The notes: a model not told the origin generated them from the letters alone. Numbered from the stretch's first letter, positions 23,486 to 30,935 are shown. The stretch: DNA of 30,935 nt from DASRPD01 sp035646535 (GCA_035646535.1 DASRPD010000110.1:1-30935), one strand, 5' to 3'. Translations and numbers: made by a program.

Positions 23486-23671
23486 TCACCACGATGCCTT
23501 GGTAACGCCGGGGATCTCCCCTGCGTGCGCGAGCTCGCGCAAGCAGATGCGACACAGACCGAAGCGTCGGTAGACCGAGCGCGCCCGACCGCATTTCCGG
23601 CAACGGGAATAGCCGCGCACTTTGAACTTCGGTGTCGCCTTCTGTTTGTTGACTAGTGCCTTCTTCGCCAT
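23486..23671 (-). CDS. rpsN: 30S ribosomal protein S14, type Z
   Basis: 61 residues: the short zinc-binding form, with C24-x2-C27 and C40-x2-C43, ending GEIPGVTKASW. Sits between rplE (5 nt) and rpsH (13 nt). Confidence 0.98.
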   Translation of the reverse strand: MAKKALVNKQKATPKFKVRGYSRCRKCGRARSVYRRFGLCRICLRELAHAGEIPGVTKASW

Positions 23672-23676
23672 GGTCG

Positions 23677-24234
23677 TTATCCCTGGTTCTGGTCTCGGCG
23701 GAACGGGAATCCGAGTGACCGCAGCAACGCTCGGCCCTCATCGTCGGTGCGGGCCGACGTCACAATCGTGATGTCCATCCCGCGCACCGCGTCGATCTCG
23801 TCGTAATCGATCTCGGGGAAGATCAGCTGTTCGGTCACACCGAAGGTGTAGTTGCCGTTGCCGTCGAACGACTTCGGGCTGAGACCACGAAAGTCACGGA
23901 TGCGCGGAATCGCCAGGCTGACCAGCCGGTCGTAGAACTCCCACATGCGCGCTCCACGCAGCGTCACCTTCGCCCCGATGGCGTTGCCCTCACGGAGCTT
24001 GAAGCCGGCGATCGAGCTCTTCGCTCGCGTCACCAACGGCTTCTGGCCGGTGATGATCGAGAGGTCCGTGACCGCGCCGTCCAACAGCTTGGATTGCTGG
24101 GTGGCCTCGCCGACCCCCATGTTGACGACGATCTTGGTGGGCCTCGGGACCTCGGCCACATTGCCGAGACCGAGATCCTTCTGAAGCTGCGGACGTAACT
24201 CGCTCGTGTACCGCTCCTGAAGCCGAGAAGCCAT
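23677..24234 (-). CDS. rplE: 50S ribosomal protein L5
   Basis: 185 residues; holds 5S rRNA in the central protuberance. PTKIVVNMGVGEAT, SIAGFKLREGNAIGAKVTLRG and DRLVSLAIPRIRDFRGL are diagnostic. The ATG at 24234 (MASRLQERY) overlaps the rplX stop by 1 nt; the longer frame reading into rplX is a shadow. Confidence 0.98.
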   Translation of the reverse strand: MASRLQERYTSELRPQLQKDLGLGNVAEVPRPTKIVVNMGVGEATQQSKLLDGAVTDLSIITGQKPLVTRAKSSIAGFKLREGNAIGAKVTLRGARMWEFYDRLVSLAIPRIRDFRGLSPKSFDGNGNYTFGVTEQLIFPEIDYDEIDAVRGMDITIVTSARTDDEGRALLRSLGFPFRRDQNQG

Positions 24235-24548
24235 CAGAGGTCCTTCCCGCACTTGCGACAGACGCGCACCTTCTCGCCGGAGTCCTCGAAGCGGAACCCG
24301 ACACGGGTCGGTCCGCACGACGAGCACACGATGGCCACGTTCGACACGTGGATCGGCATCTCCTTGTCGATGATGCCGCCCTGCATCGTGGCCTGGGTCT
24401 GCCGCTGGTGCTTCTTGGCCACGTTGATGAGCTGGGGACTCGTCACGATGACTCGCTCGCGGTCCACGAGCACCGCGGTGACCTCGCCTTCCTTGCCGAG
24501 GTCCTTGCCCGAGAGGACCTGCACGCGGTCACCCTTGCGGATCTTCAC
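24234..24548 (-). CDS. rplX: 50S ribosomal protein L24
   Basis: 104 residues with an N-terminal KOW domain (MKIRKGDRVQVLSGKDLGKEGEV). The C-terminal half has C-x2-C (VCSSCGPTRVGF) and C-x2-C (VCRKCGKDL), a likely structural zinc site. Assembly initiator of the 50S subunit. Overlaps both neighbours by 1 nt. Confidence 0.97.
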   Translation of the reverse strand: MKIRKGDRVQVLSGKDLGKEGEVTAVLVDRERVIVTSPQLINVAKKHQRQTQATMQGGIIDKEMPIHVSNVAIVCSSCGPTRVGFRFEDSGEKVRVCRKCGKDL

Positions 24549-24916
24549 TACAACACCTCCGGGGCCAACGACACGATGCGCATGAACTGTCGATCGCGCA
24601 GCTCTCGACCAACGGGGCCGAAGATCCGAGTACCCCGGGGCTGGAGCTGGTCGGTGATGAGGACGGCGGCGTTCTCGTCGAAGCGGATGTAGCTACCGTC
24701 GGCCCGACGCCTCTCCTTCTTCGTCCGGACGACCACGCATTTCACGACTTCGCCCTTCTTGACCGCCGCGCGCGGAACCGCTGCCTTCACGGTGGCGACG
24801 AACACGTCACCGATCCCGGCGTAGCGACGGCGCGTGCCGCCCAACACCTTGATGCACAGCACCTCGCGGGCGCCCGAGTTGTCGGCAACCTTGAGTCGAC
24901 TCTCTTGCTGAATCAT
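24548..24916 (-). CDS. rplN: 50S ribosomal protein L14
   Basis: 122 residues: MIQQESRLKVADNSGAREVLCIKVLGG, KGEVVKCVVVRTKKE and the GPVGRELR block near the C-terminus, all typical. Overlaps rpsQ by 4 nt and rplX by 1 nt. Confidence 0.98.
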   Translation of the reverse strand: MIQQESRLKVADNSGAREVLCIKVLGGTRRRYAGIGDVFVATVKAAVPRAAVKKGEVVKCVVVRTKKERRRADGSYIRFDENAAVLITDQLQPRGTRIFGPVGRELRDRQFMRIVSLAPEVL

Positions 24917-25185
24917 CGAGCACGCTCGAGGACTTCGATGACGCGCCAGTGCTTCAAGCGCGACAACGGACGGGTCTCGGCGATCCGGACCCGGTCGCCT
25001 TCGCGCACGGCGTTGGTCTCGTCGTGCGCGTGGAACTTACGCGTGCGCTGCAAGGTCTTTTGGTACCGGCGATGTTGCACGCGGTCCACCACGGCGACAA
25101 CCGCGGTCTTGTCACCCTTGGTGGACACGACGAGGCCCTCCCGGACCTTGCGCGCGTTCGCTCGTCCCTCGATGGTCTCGCTCAC
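24913..25185 (-). CDS. rpsQ: 30S ribosomal protein S17
   Basis: 90 residues with the OB fold: REGLVVSTKGDKTAVVAV, KFHAHDETNAVREGDRVRI and ETRPLSRLKHWRV are the expected strands. The start overlaps rpmC by 4 nt. Confidence 0.98.
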   Translation of the reverse strand: MSETIEGRANARKVREGLVVSTKGDKTAVVAVVDRVQHRRYQKTLQRTRKFHAHDETNAVREGDRVRIAETRPLSRLKHWRVIEVLERAR

Positions 25186-25412
25186 GACGTAGCCCTTCCT
25201 TCGGCCGCTTCGGCCGCTTCGATCTCGCGCTCGCGCAGCAACGTCTCCAACCGGGCGGCACCGCGGCGCACGTCGCCGAGCCGGGCGGTGTTGTCCAGCT
25301 GACCGGTGGCGTGTTGGAACCGGAGGTTGAAGTGCTCCTCTTTCGCTTCCGCGAGCCGCTGCATCAGCTCGCTGTCGTTCAGCTCGCGCAGCTCGGTGGC
25401 GGGTTTCGTCAT
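25182..25412 (-). CDS. rpmC: 50S ribosomal protein L29
   Basis: 76 residues, an all-helical hairpin near the exit tunnel. ELRELNDSELMQRLAEAKEEHFNLRFQHATGQLDN is diagnostic. A short Glu/Ala tail follows the domain. It starts 1 nt after the rplP stop. Confidence 0.96.
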   Translation of the reverse strand: MTKPATELRELNDSELMQRLAEAKEEHFNLRFQHATGQLDNTARLGDVRRGAARLETLLREREIEAAEAAEGRATS

Positions 25413-25413
25413 C

Positions 25414-25830
25414 TCAGGCCTCCTCGGTCCGGAGGACGAAGCGCGACTTGATCGGCAGCTTGTGCATGGCGAGCCTCATGGCCTCGCGCGCAGTCGGCTC
25501 GTCCACACCCGACAGCTCGAACATGACCCGACCCGGCTTCACGACCGCGACCCAATGCTCGGGATTCCCCTTGCCGGAACCCATGCGGGTCTCGGCCGGC
25601 TTCTCGGTCACGGGCTTGTCGGGGAAGATCGTGATCCAGACCTTGCCGCCTCGCTTGATATGACGCGTCATCGCGATTCTGGCGGCCTCGATCTGACGGT
25701 TCGTGATCCAGCCCGGCTCGAGCGCCTGGACGCCGTAGTCACCAAACGTCACTTTCGTACCGCCCTTGGCGATGCCGCTCATGCGACCTCGCTGGGTCTT
25801 GCGGTGTCTCACCTTCTTCGGCATCAGCAT
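25414..25830 (-). CDS. rplP: 50S ribosomal protein L16
   Basis: 138 residues; organises the A-site tRNA region of the 50S subunit. MLMPKKVRHRKTQRGRMSG, then GYGVQALEPGW-type VQALEPGWITNRQIEAARIAMTR. The ATG at 25830 fits the family start MLxPK. It begins 15 nt after the rpsC stop. Confidence 0.98.
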   Translation of the reverse strand: MLMPKKVRHRKTQRGRMSGIAKGGTKVTFGDYGVQALEPGWITNRQIEAARIAMTRHIKRGGKVWITIFPDKPVTEKPAETRMGSGKGNPEHWVAVVKPGRVMFELSGVDEPTAREAMRLAMHKLPIKSRFVLRTEEA

Positions 25831-25845
25831 CAGACGACCTCGACC

Positions 25846-26769
25846 TCAGTCCTCGTCGCCGTGGAACTTGGGGGCTTCGTGCGGCTCACGGGTACGACGC
25901 TCGATCTCCTCTTCCTCCGCGAGGAGCCGCTCGAGCTCGGGAGCCGCTTCCTTGACCAGCTCGGTGGTCTCGGTCGCGGCGGCGTCACTCACCGTCGACG
26001 GGTCGACGGTGGTGGTCTCCGCTGCAGCTCGGCGGCGGCCGCCGCCGGCCCGCACGACCCGGCCCGGCTGGTCGCCGGCGGCCTCGCCGACGGCCATCGC
26101 GGCCTCTTTGGCGATCTTGTCCTCGGCGGCTGCTTTGTACGGGAGTATGTCACCCTTGTAGATCCAGACCTTCACGCCGATCCGGCCGGTGGTGGTCTTG
26201 GCTTCCGATTGGCCGTAGTCGATGTCGGCTCGCAGTGTGTGCAGCGGCACCCGGCCTTCCCGGTACCACTCCCGGCGGCTCATCTCGGCGCCACCGAGAC
26301 GCCCGCCGCACTGCACACGGATGCCCTGCGCGCCGGCCTTCATGGCCGTCTGCACGGCACGCTTCATCGCGCGCCGGAAGCTCACGCGGCCGGCGAGCTG
26401 GTCGGCAACGCCTTGCGCGATGAGGCTTGCCTCGAGCTCGGGCTGCTTGATCTCTTGGATGTTGAAGTGGATCTTGGGGTTACCGGTGATCTTCAACAGA
26501 CCGGCGCGCAGGCGATCGGCCTCCGCACCACGGCGGCCGATCACGATGCCGGGTCGCGCGGTGTAGACATCGACGCGAAGCCGGTCACGGGTGCGTTCGA
26601 TCTCGATCCGGCTCACTGCGGCCCGCTCGAGCTGGCTCTTCAGATAGTCGCGGATCTCCCAGTCCTCGATGAGCTGGTCGGTGTACTCGCGGTGCTCGGC
26701 GAACCAGCGAGACTTCCAATCGGTCGTCACGCCCAGCCGGAACCCGTACGGGTTCACCTTCTGTCCCAT
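25846..26769 (-). CDS. rpsC: 30S ribosomal protein S3 with long C-terminal extension
   Basis: 307 residues. MGQKVNPYGFRLG start, KH domain (GIVIGRRGAEADRLRAGL) and the C-terminal S3 domain (GGRLGGAEMSRREWYREGRVPLHTLRADIDY). After about residue 212 comes an extra stretch of roughly 95 residues, Ala/Thr/Glu-rich, with an Arg-rich patch and an acidic end (LERLLAEEEEIERRTREP, then GDED). Moderately long tails are seen in Actinobacteria; this one is at the long end. Lies 7 nt after rplV. The further-upstream open frame is a shadow of rplV. Confidence 0.97.
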   Translation of the reverse strand: MGQKVNPYGFRLGVTTDWKSRWFAEHREYTDQLIEDWEIRDYLKSQLERAAVSRIEIERTRDRLRVDVYTARPGIVIGRRGAEADRLRAGLLKITGNPKIHFNIQEIKQPELEASLIAQGVADQLAGRVSFRRAMKRAVQTAMKAGAQGIRVQCGGRLGGAEMSRREWYREGRVPLHTLRADIDYGQSEAKTTTGRIGVKVWIYKGDILPYKAAAEDKIAKEAAMAVGEAAGDQPGRVVRAGGGRRRAAAETTTVDPSTVSDAAATETTELVKEAAPELERLLAEEEEIERRTREPHEAPKFHGDED

Positions 26770-26776
26770 GAGTTCT

Positions 26777-27439
26777 CTACTTCGTCTCTTGGTCGTCGCC
26801 GGGCTCGGGCGTGTCCTGGGCCACGAGCTCCTCTGGCGTATCGGTGTCTGGCGTATCGGTGTCTGGCGTATCGGTAGTGGTCGGCTCCGCGGCGTCGTTC
26901 GCGGACACGTCGGATTCGGGCGCGCCAGATTCGGGCGCATCGGTCTGGTGGTCGTGGTCGTGGCCTTCGGCCGCCTCGGTGCTCGCACGCACGCGCCGTC
27001 GACGGGACGCCCGGCGTCGAGCCTCAGCGGTCCCGCCGGTGCTCTCCTCACGGCGGCGGCGCTTCTCGAGCTCATCGTCGGTGTAACGCGCGACCACGAT
27101 CGTGACGTGGCTCGTGCGCTTTCGGATCTGCACGCCCCGTCCCCGGGCGCGCGGACGCAGGCGCTTTTGGGTAGGACCCTCGTCGGCGAACGCGCGAATC
27201 ACGAACAGCTCATCGGGAGGAAGCTCGTCGTTGTGCTCGGCGTTCGCGACCGCGGAGTCCAACAGCTTGGTCACGGGTTGGGCCGCGCCCCGATCGCAGA
27301 ACCGCAACCGGTCGCGCGCCTCGTCGACATCGATGCCCCGAATGAGCCCGAGCACCGCGCGGATCTTGTTGGGCGCGACGTGCGCGTAGCGCAGCACGGC
27401 GCGTGTCTCGCGGCGCTCCACTTGGGCAGTCCCAGCCAT
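26777..27439 (-). CDS. rplV: 50S ribosomal protein L22 with acidic repeat tail
   Basis: 220 residues. The core is normal (RAVLRYAHVAPNKIRAVLGLIRG, SAVANAEHN, RARGRGVQIRKRTSHVTIVV). From about residue 115 an Arg-rich stretch and an Asp/Thr/Pro-rich, repetitive tail of about 100 residues follow. The ATG at 27439 lies 11 nt after GGAGG; the GTG at 27448, overlapping the rpsS stop as GTGA, is the alternative. The tail is on the solvent side in L22 and should not block the tunnel. Confidence 0.96.
   Translation of the reverse strand: MAGTAQVERRETRAVLRYAHVAPNKIRAVLGLIRGIDVDEARDRLRFCDRGAAQPVTKLLDSAVANAEHNDELPPDELFVIRAFADEGPTQKRLRPRARGRGVQIRKRTSHVTIVVARYTDDELEKRRRREESTGGTAEARRRASRRRRVRASTEAAEGHDHDHQTDAPESGAPESDVSANDAAEPTTTDTPDTDTPDTDTPEELVAQDTPEPGDDQETK
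26832..26876 (-). repeat. three 15-bp tandem repeats in the rplV tail
   Basis: Three copies of TCTGGCGTATCGGTG (the last differs by one base) encode a DTPDT-type pentapeptide repeat. Likely to vary in number between strains without breaking the frame. Confidence 0.93.
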
Positions 27440-27444
27440 TGGGC

Positions 27445-27723
27445 TCACCGCCTCCCCGAGCGCTCTTGACCGGAGTGGACCCGGAACGTACGGGTCGGCG
27501 CGAACTCGCCGAGCTTGTGGCCGACCATCGACTCCGAGATGTACACGGGGACGTGTTTGCGGCCGTCGTGGACCGCGATCGTGTGGCCGACCATCTCGGG
27601 AGTGATCGTCGAACGGCGTGACCAGGTCTTGATGACCCTGCGGTCACCGGCCTGGTTCATCCTCTCGACCTTCACCATGAGGTGATCGTCGACGAACGGG
27701 CCCTTCTTCAAACTACGCGGCAT
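27445..27723 (-). CDS. rpsS: 30S ribosomal protein S19
   Basis: 92 residues: MPRSLKKGPFVDDHLMVKVE, then TWSRRSTITPEMVGHTIAVHDGRKHVPVYI, ending at the FAPTRTFR block. It starts 3 nt after rplB. Confidence 0.98.
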   Translation of the reverse strand: MPRSLKKGPFVDDHLMVKVERMNQAGDRRVIKTWSRRSTITPEMVGHTIAVHDGRKHVPVYISESMVGHKLGEFAPTRTFRVHSGQERSGRR

Positions 27724-27726
27724 GAC

Positions 27727-28563
27727 CTACCTCCGAGAGCCGCGGCCACGGCGGCGGCGGACGATGAGCTTGTCGGACGCCTTGCCCTTCTTGCGGGTAC
27801 GTCCTTCCGGCTTGCCCCACGGCGAGACCGGGTGACGACCACCAGAGCTCTTTCCTTCGCCACCACCGAGAGGGTGATCAACGGGGTTCATGGCGACGCC
27901 CCGGGTATGAGGACGCTTGCCCCGCCACCGGTTACGGCCCGCTTTGCCCCACGACACGAGCGCGACCTCGGCGTTGCCGACCTGTCCGACAGTGGCGCGA
28001 CAGTCGATCGGCACCCGGCGCATCTCGGTGGAGGGGAGTCGCACGGTGGCGTGCTGACCCTCCTTGGCAACGAGCTGGATCGCCGCGCCCGCACCCCGAC
28101 CGAGCTTGGCACCCGCACCGGGCTTGAGCTCGACGTTGTGCACCACCGTCCCGACGGGGATGTACCGAAGCGGCAGCGCGTTGCCGGAACGGATCTCCGC
28201 GCCCTGGCCACTCTGGAGCATGTCGCCTACCGCGATCTGGGCCGGAGCGATGATGTAGCGCTTCTCACCGTCCCGGTAGTGCAGCAACGCGAGGCGCGCG
28301 TTGCGATTCGGGTCGTACTCGATGCTCGCGACCTTGGCCGGCACACCGTCCTTGTCACGGCGGAAGTCGATGACCCGGTACTTCTGCTTGTGGCCGCCAC
28401 CGCGGTGGCGCGCGGTCATCCGGCCGTAGGCATTGCGACCGCCACTGCTCGGCTTCGGCTTGACCAGCGAGCGTTCAGGCTTGGTCTTCGTGACTTCGGA
28501 GAAGTCCGAAGAGCTCTGGAACCTGCGACCGGGACTCGTGGGCTTGCGTTTGCGAACTGCCAT
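27727..28563 (-). CDS. rplB: 50S ribosomal protein L2
   Basis: 278 residues; peptidyl-transferase-centre and subunit-association protein. GRNAYGRMTARHRGGGHKQKYR and the strictly conserved RGVAMNPVDHPLGGGEGKSSGG with the RKKGKASDKLIV end identify it. Starts 2 nt after rplW. Confidence 0.98.
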   Translation of the reverse strand: MAVRKRKPTSPGRRFQSSSDFSEVTKTKPERSLVKPKPSSGGRNAYGRMTARHRGGGHKQKYRVIDFRRDKDGVPAKVASIEYDPNRNARLALLHYRDGEKRYIIAPAQIAVGDMLQSGQGAEIRSGNALPLRYIPVGTVVHNVELKPGAGAKLGRGAGAAIQLVAKEGQHATVRLPSTEMRRVPIDCRATVGQVGNAEVALVSWGKAGRNRWRGKRPHTRGVAMNPVDHPLGGGEGKSSGGRHPVSPWGKPEGRTRKKGKASDKLIVRRRRGRGSRR

Positions 28564-28565
28564 CT

Positions 28566-28859
28566 TCAGCTCCCGAAGATTTCGATGTGGTCGCCCTCGG
28601 CGAGCGAGACGACGGCTCGTTTCTGGTCCGAGCGCTTGCCGAACTCGCCGGTGCGACGGTTCCGCTTGCGCTTGCCGCGTCGGATGAGGGTGTTCACGTT
28701 GGTGACCTTCACGCCGAAGATCGTTTCGATCGCCTGGCGGATCTCGATCTTGTTCGAGTCGGGTGCGACGAGGAACGTGTAGATGTTCTCGTCGTACGCC
28801 GCGTACGACTTCTCTGACACGATCGGTCGGATGATCACGTCGCGGGGATCATGGGCCAT
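28566..28859 (-). CDS. rplW: 50S ribosomal protein L23
   Basis: 97 residues; docking site for trigger factor and SRP at the tunnel exit. DVIIRPIVSEKSYA and IRQAIETIFGVKVTNVNTL are diagnostic. Overlaps the rplD 3' end by 11 nt. Confidence 0.97.
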   Translation of the reverse strand: MAHDPRDVIIRPIVSEKSYAAYDENIYTFLVAPDSNKIEIRQAIETIFGVKVTNVNTLIRRGKRKRNRRTGEFGKRSDQKRAVVSLAEGDHIEIFGS

Positions 28860-29577
28860 CGGTCACGCCTCCCTGGGACTCGGGCGAGGACGTGGACGTG
28901 GACGTCTCACCGGGCGACGCCGCGGGATCAGCGACGGGCGCGAGCCGCGCGATCGTTCCCTCGAGTGTCGGGCGGCTGAAGACGAGCCAGTCGTTCACCA
29001 ACACGTCGTAGACGTTGAGCTCCTCGGGGAGCACGATCTGCACACGCTCACCCAGATTGCGGAAGCTCTTCCACGCCTCGTCTTCGGCGCGGTCCAGCAC
29101 GAGCAACACCCGAGGTGCGCGCTCGTCCTTCGTGCGCAAACCCAGCGCGCGCAGCGCCTCGATCGCGTCCTTCGTGCGCGGTTCGGAGAAGCGCCACTCA
29201 TCGATCACGATGATCTTCTCGTCGGATGCCCGATCCGACAGGGCAGACCGCAGCGCGAGACGGATCATCTTCTTCGGAGTCCGTTGCCGGTAGTCGCGCG
29301 GCTTCGGGCCGTGCGCGACGCCACCGCCACGCCAGTGCGGCGCCCGGATCGAACCTTGGCGGGCGTGGCCGGTGCCCTTCTGGCGCCACGGCTTGGCGCC
29401 ACCGCCCGATACCTCGGCGCGGGTCTTGGTGGAGTGGGTTCCCGCGCGGGCGGCGGCGAGCTGCGCGGTCACGACCTGGTGCATCACGGCGATGTTCGGC
29501 TCGATACCGAACAGCTCGTCGGGCACCTCGACCGCTTCGGCCTCCGCGCCGAGGGGGGTCTTCATCGCGATCTTCAC
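28849..29577 (-). CDS. rplD: 50S ribosomal protein L4
   Basis: 242 residues. The tunnel loop GTHSTKTRAEVSGGGAKPWRQKGTGHARQGS is intact. About 25 extra Ser/Thr/Gly-rich residues follow the domain and overlap rplW. The ATG at 29577 overlaps the rplC stop by 4 nt; ATG 29565 is an alternative. In other bacteria L4 regulates S10-operon leaders, relevant to the structured spacer upstream of rplC. Confidence 0.97.
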   Translation of the reverse strand: MKIAMKTPLGAEAEAVEVPDELFGIEPNIAVMHQVVTAQLAAARAGTHSTKTRAEVSGGGAKPWRQKGTGHARQGSIRAPHWRGGGVAHGPKPRDYRQRTPKKMIRLALRSALSDRASDEKIIVIDEWRFSEPRTKDAIEALRALGLRTKDERAPRVLLVLDRAEDEAWKSFRNLGERVQIVLPEELNVYDVLVNDWLVFSRPTLEGTIARLAPVADPAASPGETSTSTSSPESQGGVTDGP

Positions 29578-30221
29578 GACGCCGCTCCACTCTTCACAGC
29601 GCTGCGAACGAATACGAGCCCGCCGGTCGGACCGGGCACCGAGCCCCGGAGAAGCAGCAAGTTCCGTTCCGCGTCGCCCTCGACGACCTCGAGATTCAAG
29701 GTCGTGACCCGACGATGTCCGTGCTGACCCGCCATGCGCGTGCCCTTGAACACGCGCGCCGGCGTCGCGCAGGCACCGATGGCGCCCGGGGCGCGGTGGG
29801 CCTTGTGGGTTCCGTGAGAAGCGCCTTGGCCCTTGAAGTTGTGACGCTTCATGACTCCCACGAAGCCCTTGCCCTTCGAGATCGCCGACACGTCGACGCG
29901 CTCACCGCTCTCGAACAGGTCGGCTTCGACGCGCTGACCGACCTCGAACCCGGCAAGGTCGTTGACGCGCAACTCGGCCAGGTGCGCCGCGGCCTCCGCC
30001 CCGGCGACCCGCAGGTGTCCGAGCTCCGCCTTGGTCAGTCGGCCCGGTTTCGTGTCGCCGAACGCGAGCTGCACGGCCGCGTAGCCGTCGCGTTCGGGCG
30101 TCTTCAGCTGCACGACGTGACAGGGCCCGGCCTGGATGACCGTCACCGGCACCACGCGGTTCTCGGAATCCCATACCTGGGTCATGCCGACCTTGCGACC
30201 CAGGATGCCTTTGGGAGCCAT
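29574..30221 (-). CDS. rplC: 50S ribosomal protein L3
   Basis: 215 residues. MAPKGILGRKVGMTQVWD start and the RHNFKGQGASHGTHKAHRAPGAIGACATPARVFKG-type central block, of which GVMKRHNFKGQGASHG is invariant, identify it. Separated from rpsJ by 251 nt, unlike the rest of the operon. Confidence 0.98.
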   Translation of the reverse strand: MAPKGILGRKVGMTQVWDSENRVVPVTVIQAGPCHVVQLKTPERDGYAAVQLAFGDTKPGRLTKAELGHLRVAGAEAAAHLAELRVNDLAGFEVGQRVEADLFESGERVDVSAISKGKGFVGVMKRHNFKGQGASHGTHKAHRAPGAIGACATPARVFKGTRMAGQHGHRRVTTLNLEVVEGDAERNLLLLRGSVPGPTGGLVFVRSAVKSGAAS

Positions 30222-30265
30222 GCTCGCTCACTTCGTGTCGATGGGCGCTCGAAGCGCTCACGCGA

Positions 30266-30298
30266 ACGCTCCGCAGGGAACGAGTCCCGGCGGAGCGT
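30266..30298 (-). promoter_or_regulatory. long hairpin in the rplC leader
   Basis: ACGCTCCGC (30266-30274) pairs perfectly with GCGGAGCGT (30290-30298). An inner GGGA/TCCC stem (30276-30279 and 30285-30288) is separated from it by one A/G mismatch, with a 5-nt loop. It lies about 45 nt upstream of the rplC ATG on the transcript. Candidate attenuator or ribosomal-protein binding site. Confidence 0.55.
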
Positions 30299-30411
30299 CG
30301 ATTCGGCTGTGCCGTGTGGTGCCTGCTGCCGAGCGCGGCGCAGGCCTGCACGGACGTCAATTGAGGAAGGGGACGGATGCGCCGCGGATGCGACGACCGT
30401 TTCCCTGAGAA

Positions 30412-30435
30412 CCTGGAGACTCTAGCGTCTCCGGG
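30412..30435 (-). promoter_or_regulatory. 9-bp hairpin in the rpsJ-rplC spacer
   Basis: CCTGGAGAC (30412-30420) and GTCTCCGGG (30427-30435) pair over 9 bp, with one G-T pair, around a 6-nt loop. It overlaps the proposed -10 box at 30419-30424, so either the hairpin or the promoter may be the functional element. Confidence 0.4.
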
Positions 30436-30448
30436 GGCGGTTGTTCAA
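30419..30448 (-). promoter_or_regulatory. possible promoter upstream of rplC
   Basis: Minus-strand TTGAAC (30443-30448) and TAGAGT (30419-30424) are 18 bp apart, each matching consensus at four of six positions. Would uncouple rplC and the rest of the S10 operon from tuf-rpsJ. Confidence 0.3.
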
Positions 30449-30452
30449 CGCA

Positions 30453-30466
30453 GGGGTTCGGACCCC
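30453..30466 (-). terminator. small hairpin after rpsJ, possible attenuator
   Basis: GGGGT (30453-30457) and ACCCC (30462-30466) form a 5-bp stem with a TCGG loop, 6 nt past the rpsJ stop. No U-run. Weak alone, but it is the first of three structured elements in the spacer. Confidence 0.3.
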
Positions 30467-30472
30467 GGCGCC

Positions 30473-30799
30473 TCAGACCCCCTGGATCTTGATCTCGATG
30501 TCCACGCCGGCCGGCAGGTCGAGACGCTGCAGCGATTCGACCGTCTTGGTGGCCGGCTCCACGATGTCCAACAGGCGCTTGTGGATCCGCATCTCGAAGT
30601 GCTCACGCGAATCCTTGTCGACGTGCGGTCCGCGCACGACGCAGTACCGGTGGATCTCGGTCGGCAGCGGAACCGGTCCACGCACCCGCGCGCCGGTCCG
30701 CACCACCGTCTCCACGATCTTCTTCGTCGACTGGTCGATGACCTCGTGGTCGTAGGCCTTGAGCCGGATCCGGATCTTCTGACCCTTCGCCTCTGCCAT
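30473..30799 (-). CDS. rpsJ: 30S ribosomal protein S10
   Basis: 108 residues; also NusE in antitermination. QKIRIRLKAYDHEVIDQSTKKIVETV, VRGPVPLPTE and REHFEMRIHKRLLDI are diagnostic. The ATG at 30799 (MAEAKGQ) is 88 nt after the tuf stop; the longer open frame is Pro/Ser-rich spacer. Confidence 0.98.
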   Translation of the reverse strand: MAEAKGQKIRIRLKAYDHEVIDQSTKKIVETVVRTGARVRGPVPLPTEIHRYCVVRGPHVDKDSREHFEMRIHKRLLDIVEPATKTVESLQRLDLPAGVDIEIKIQGV

Positions 30800-30887
30800 G
30801 TGGGGGTGCTCCGTTCGGGGTTCGGCGGGTGTCGTCCGGGCCGAGTGTCGGGCCCGGGGTGCCGGGCTGGCAGGTTGGTGGGGTGGG

Positions 30888-30935
30888 CTATTTGATGACT
30901 TTGGTGACGCGCCCGGATCCGACGGTGCGCCCACC
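30888..30935 (-). CDS. tuf: elongation factor Tu, C-terminal end only
   Basis: Reading the minus strand from the window edge gives G-G-R-T-V-G-S-G-R-V-T-K-V-I-K and a TAG stop at 30888-30890. This is the invariant end of EF-Tu (GGRTVG-x-GRVTK), and tuf is the expected gene upstream of rpsJ. The rest lies outside the window. Confidence 0.93.
   Translation of the reverse strand, partial: GGRTVGSGRVTKVIK

Noticed and set aside
25306..26877. 523-residue plus-strand frame across rplP, rpsC and rplV
   Set aside because: Antisense of three well-conserved ribosomal protein genes, no motif of its own.

Overview
The window is high-GC bacterial DNA dominated, on the minus strand, by one nearly continuous ribosomal-protein supercluster. 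Read from right to left the order is tuf (3' end only), rpsJ, rplC, rplD, rplW, rplB, rpsS, rplV, rpsC, rplP, rpmC, rpsQ, rplN, rplX, rplE, rpsN, rpsH, rplF, rplR, rpsE, rpmD, rplO, secY, adk, map, then (after a 4.7 kb interruption) infA, rpmJ, rpsM, rpsK, rpsD, rpoA, rplQ, truA, and finally rplM, rpsI, glmM. This order, the GC content, abundant GTG/TTG starts and the S10-spc-alpha-L13/S9-glmM linkage fit an actinobacterium. Zinc-type S4 and S14, Cys4 adenylate kinase and the surrounding gene types make me favour Acidimicrobiia or a relative over Mycobacteriales/Streptomycetales, but that is inference without a tree.

Layout. 1-1.5 kb: a plus-strand DsbB/BdbC plus TlpA-like disulfide pair. 1.6-3.9 kb: glmM, rpsI and rplM (minus), with a good promoter and a structured leader for rplM. 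4.1-7.6 kb (plus): an alkaline-phosphatase-superfamily protein whose metal-binding segments look circularly permuted, then a two-gene candidate restriction-modification locus. In that locus a beta-class m4C-type methyltransferase carries a C-terminal domain paralogous to the small PD-(D/E)XK-like protein encoded immediately downstream. 7.6-9.35 kb: a ferritin-like/VIT1 fusion and a divergent lipoprotein. 9.36-13.3 kb: truA and the alpha operon up to infA.

13.3-17.9 kb is an accessory block between infA and map, which are usually adjacent. It holds an OmpR-type regulator lacking the middle of its receiver domain, a frameshifted histidine kinase, a three-gene operon (small membrane protein, ApbE flavin transferase, ferric-reductase-like membrane protein) and a secreted protein with collagen-like GQQ repeats. 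Facing this block, infA has no normal start codon: a well-placed ribosome binding site points at GTC. 17.98-30.9 kb: map, adk, secY, spc and S10 operons, tightly packed with 1-16 nt overlaps. The exceptions are an unusual 251-nt structured spacer between rpsJ and rplC and a 120-nt spacer between rplR and rpsE.

The best candidates for something undescribed are the methyltransferase/nuclease pair (about 5.7-7.6 kb) and the permuted phosphatase beside it. I found no tRNA, rRNA, CRISPR array, IS element or integrase.
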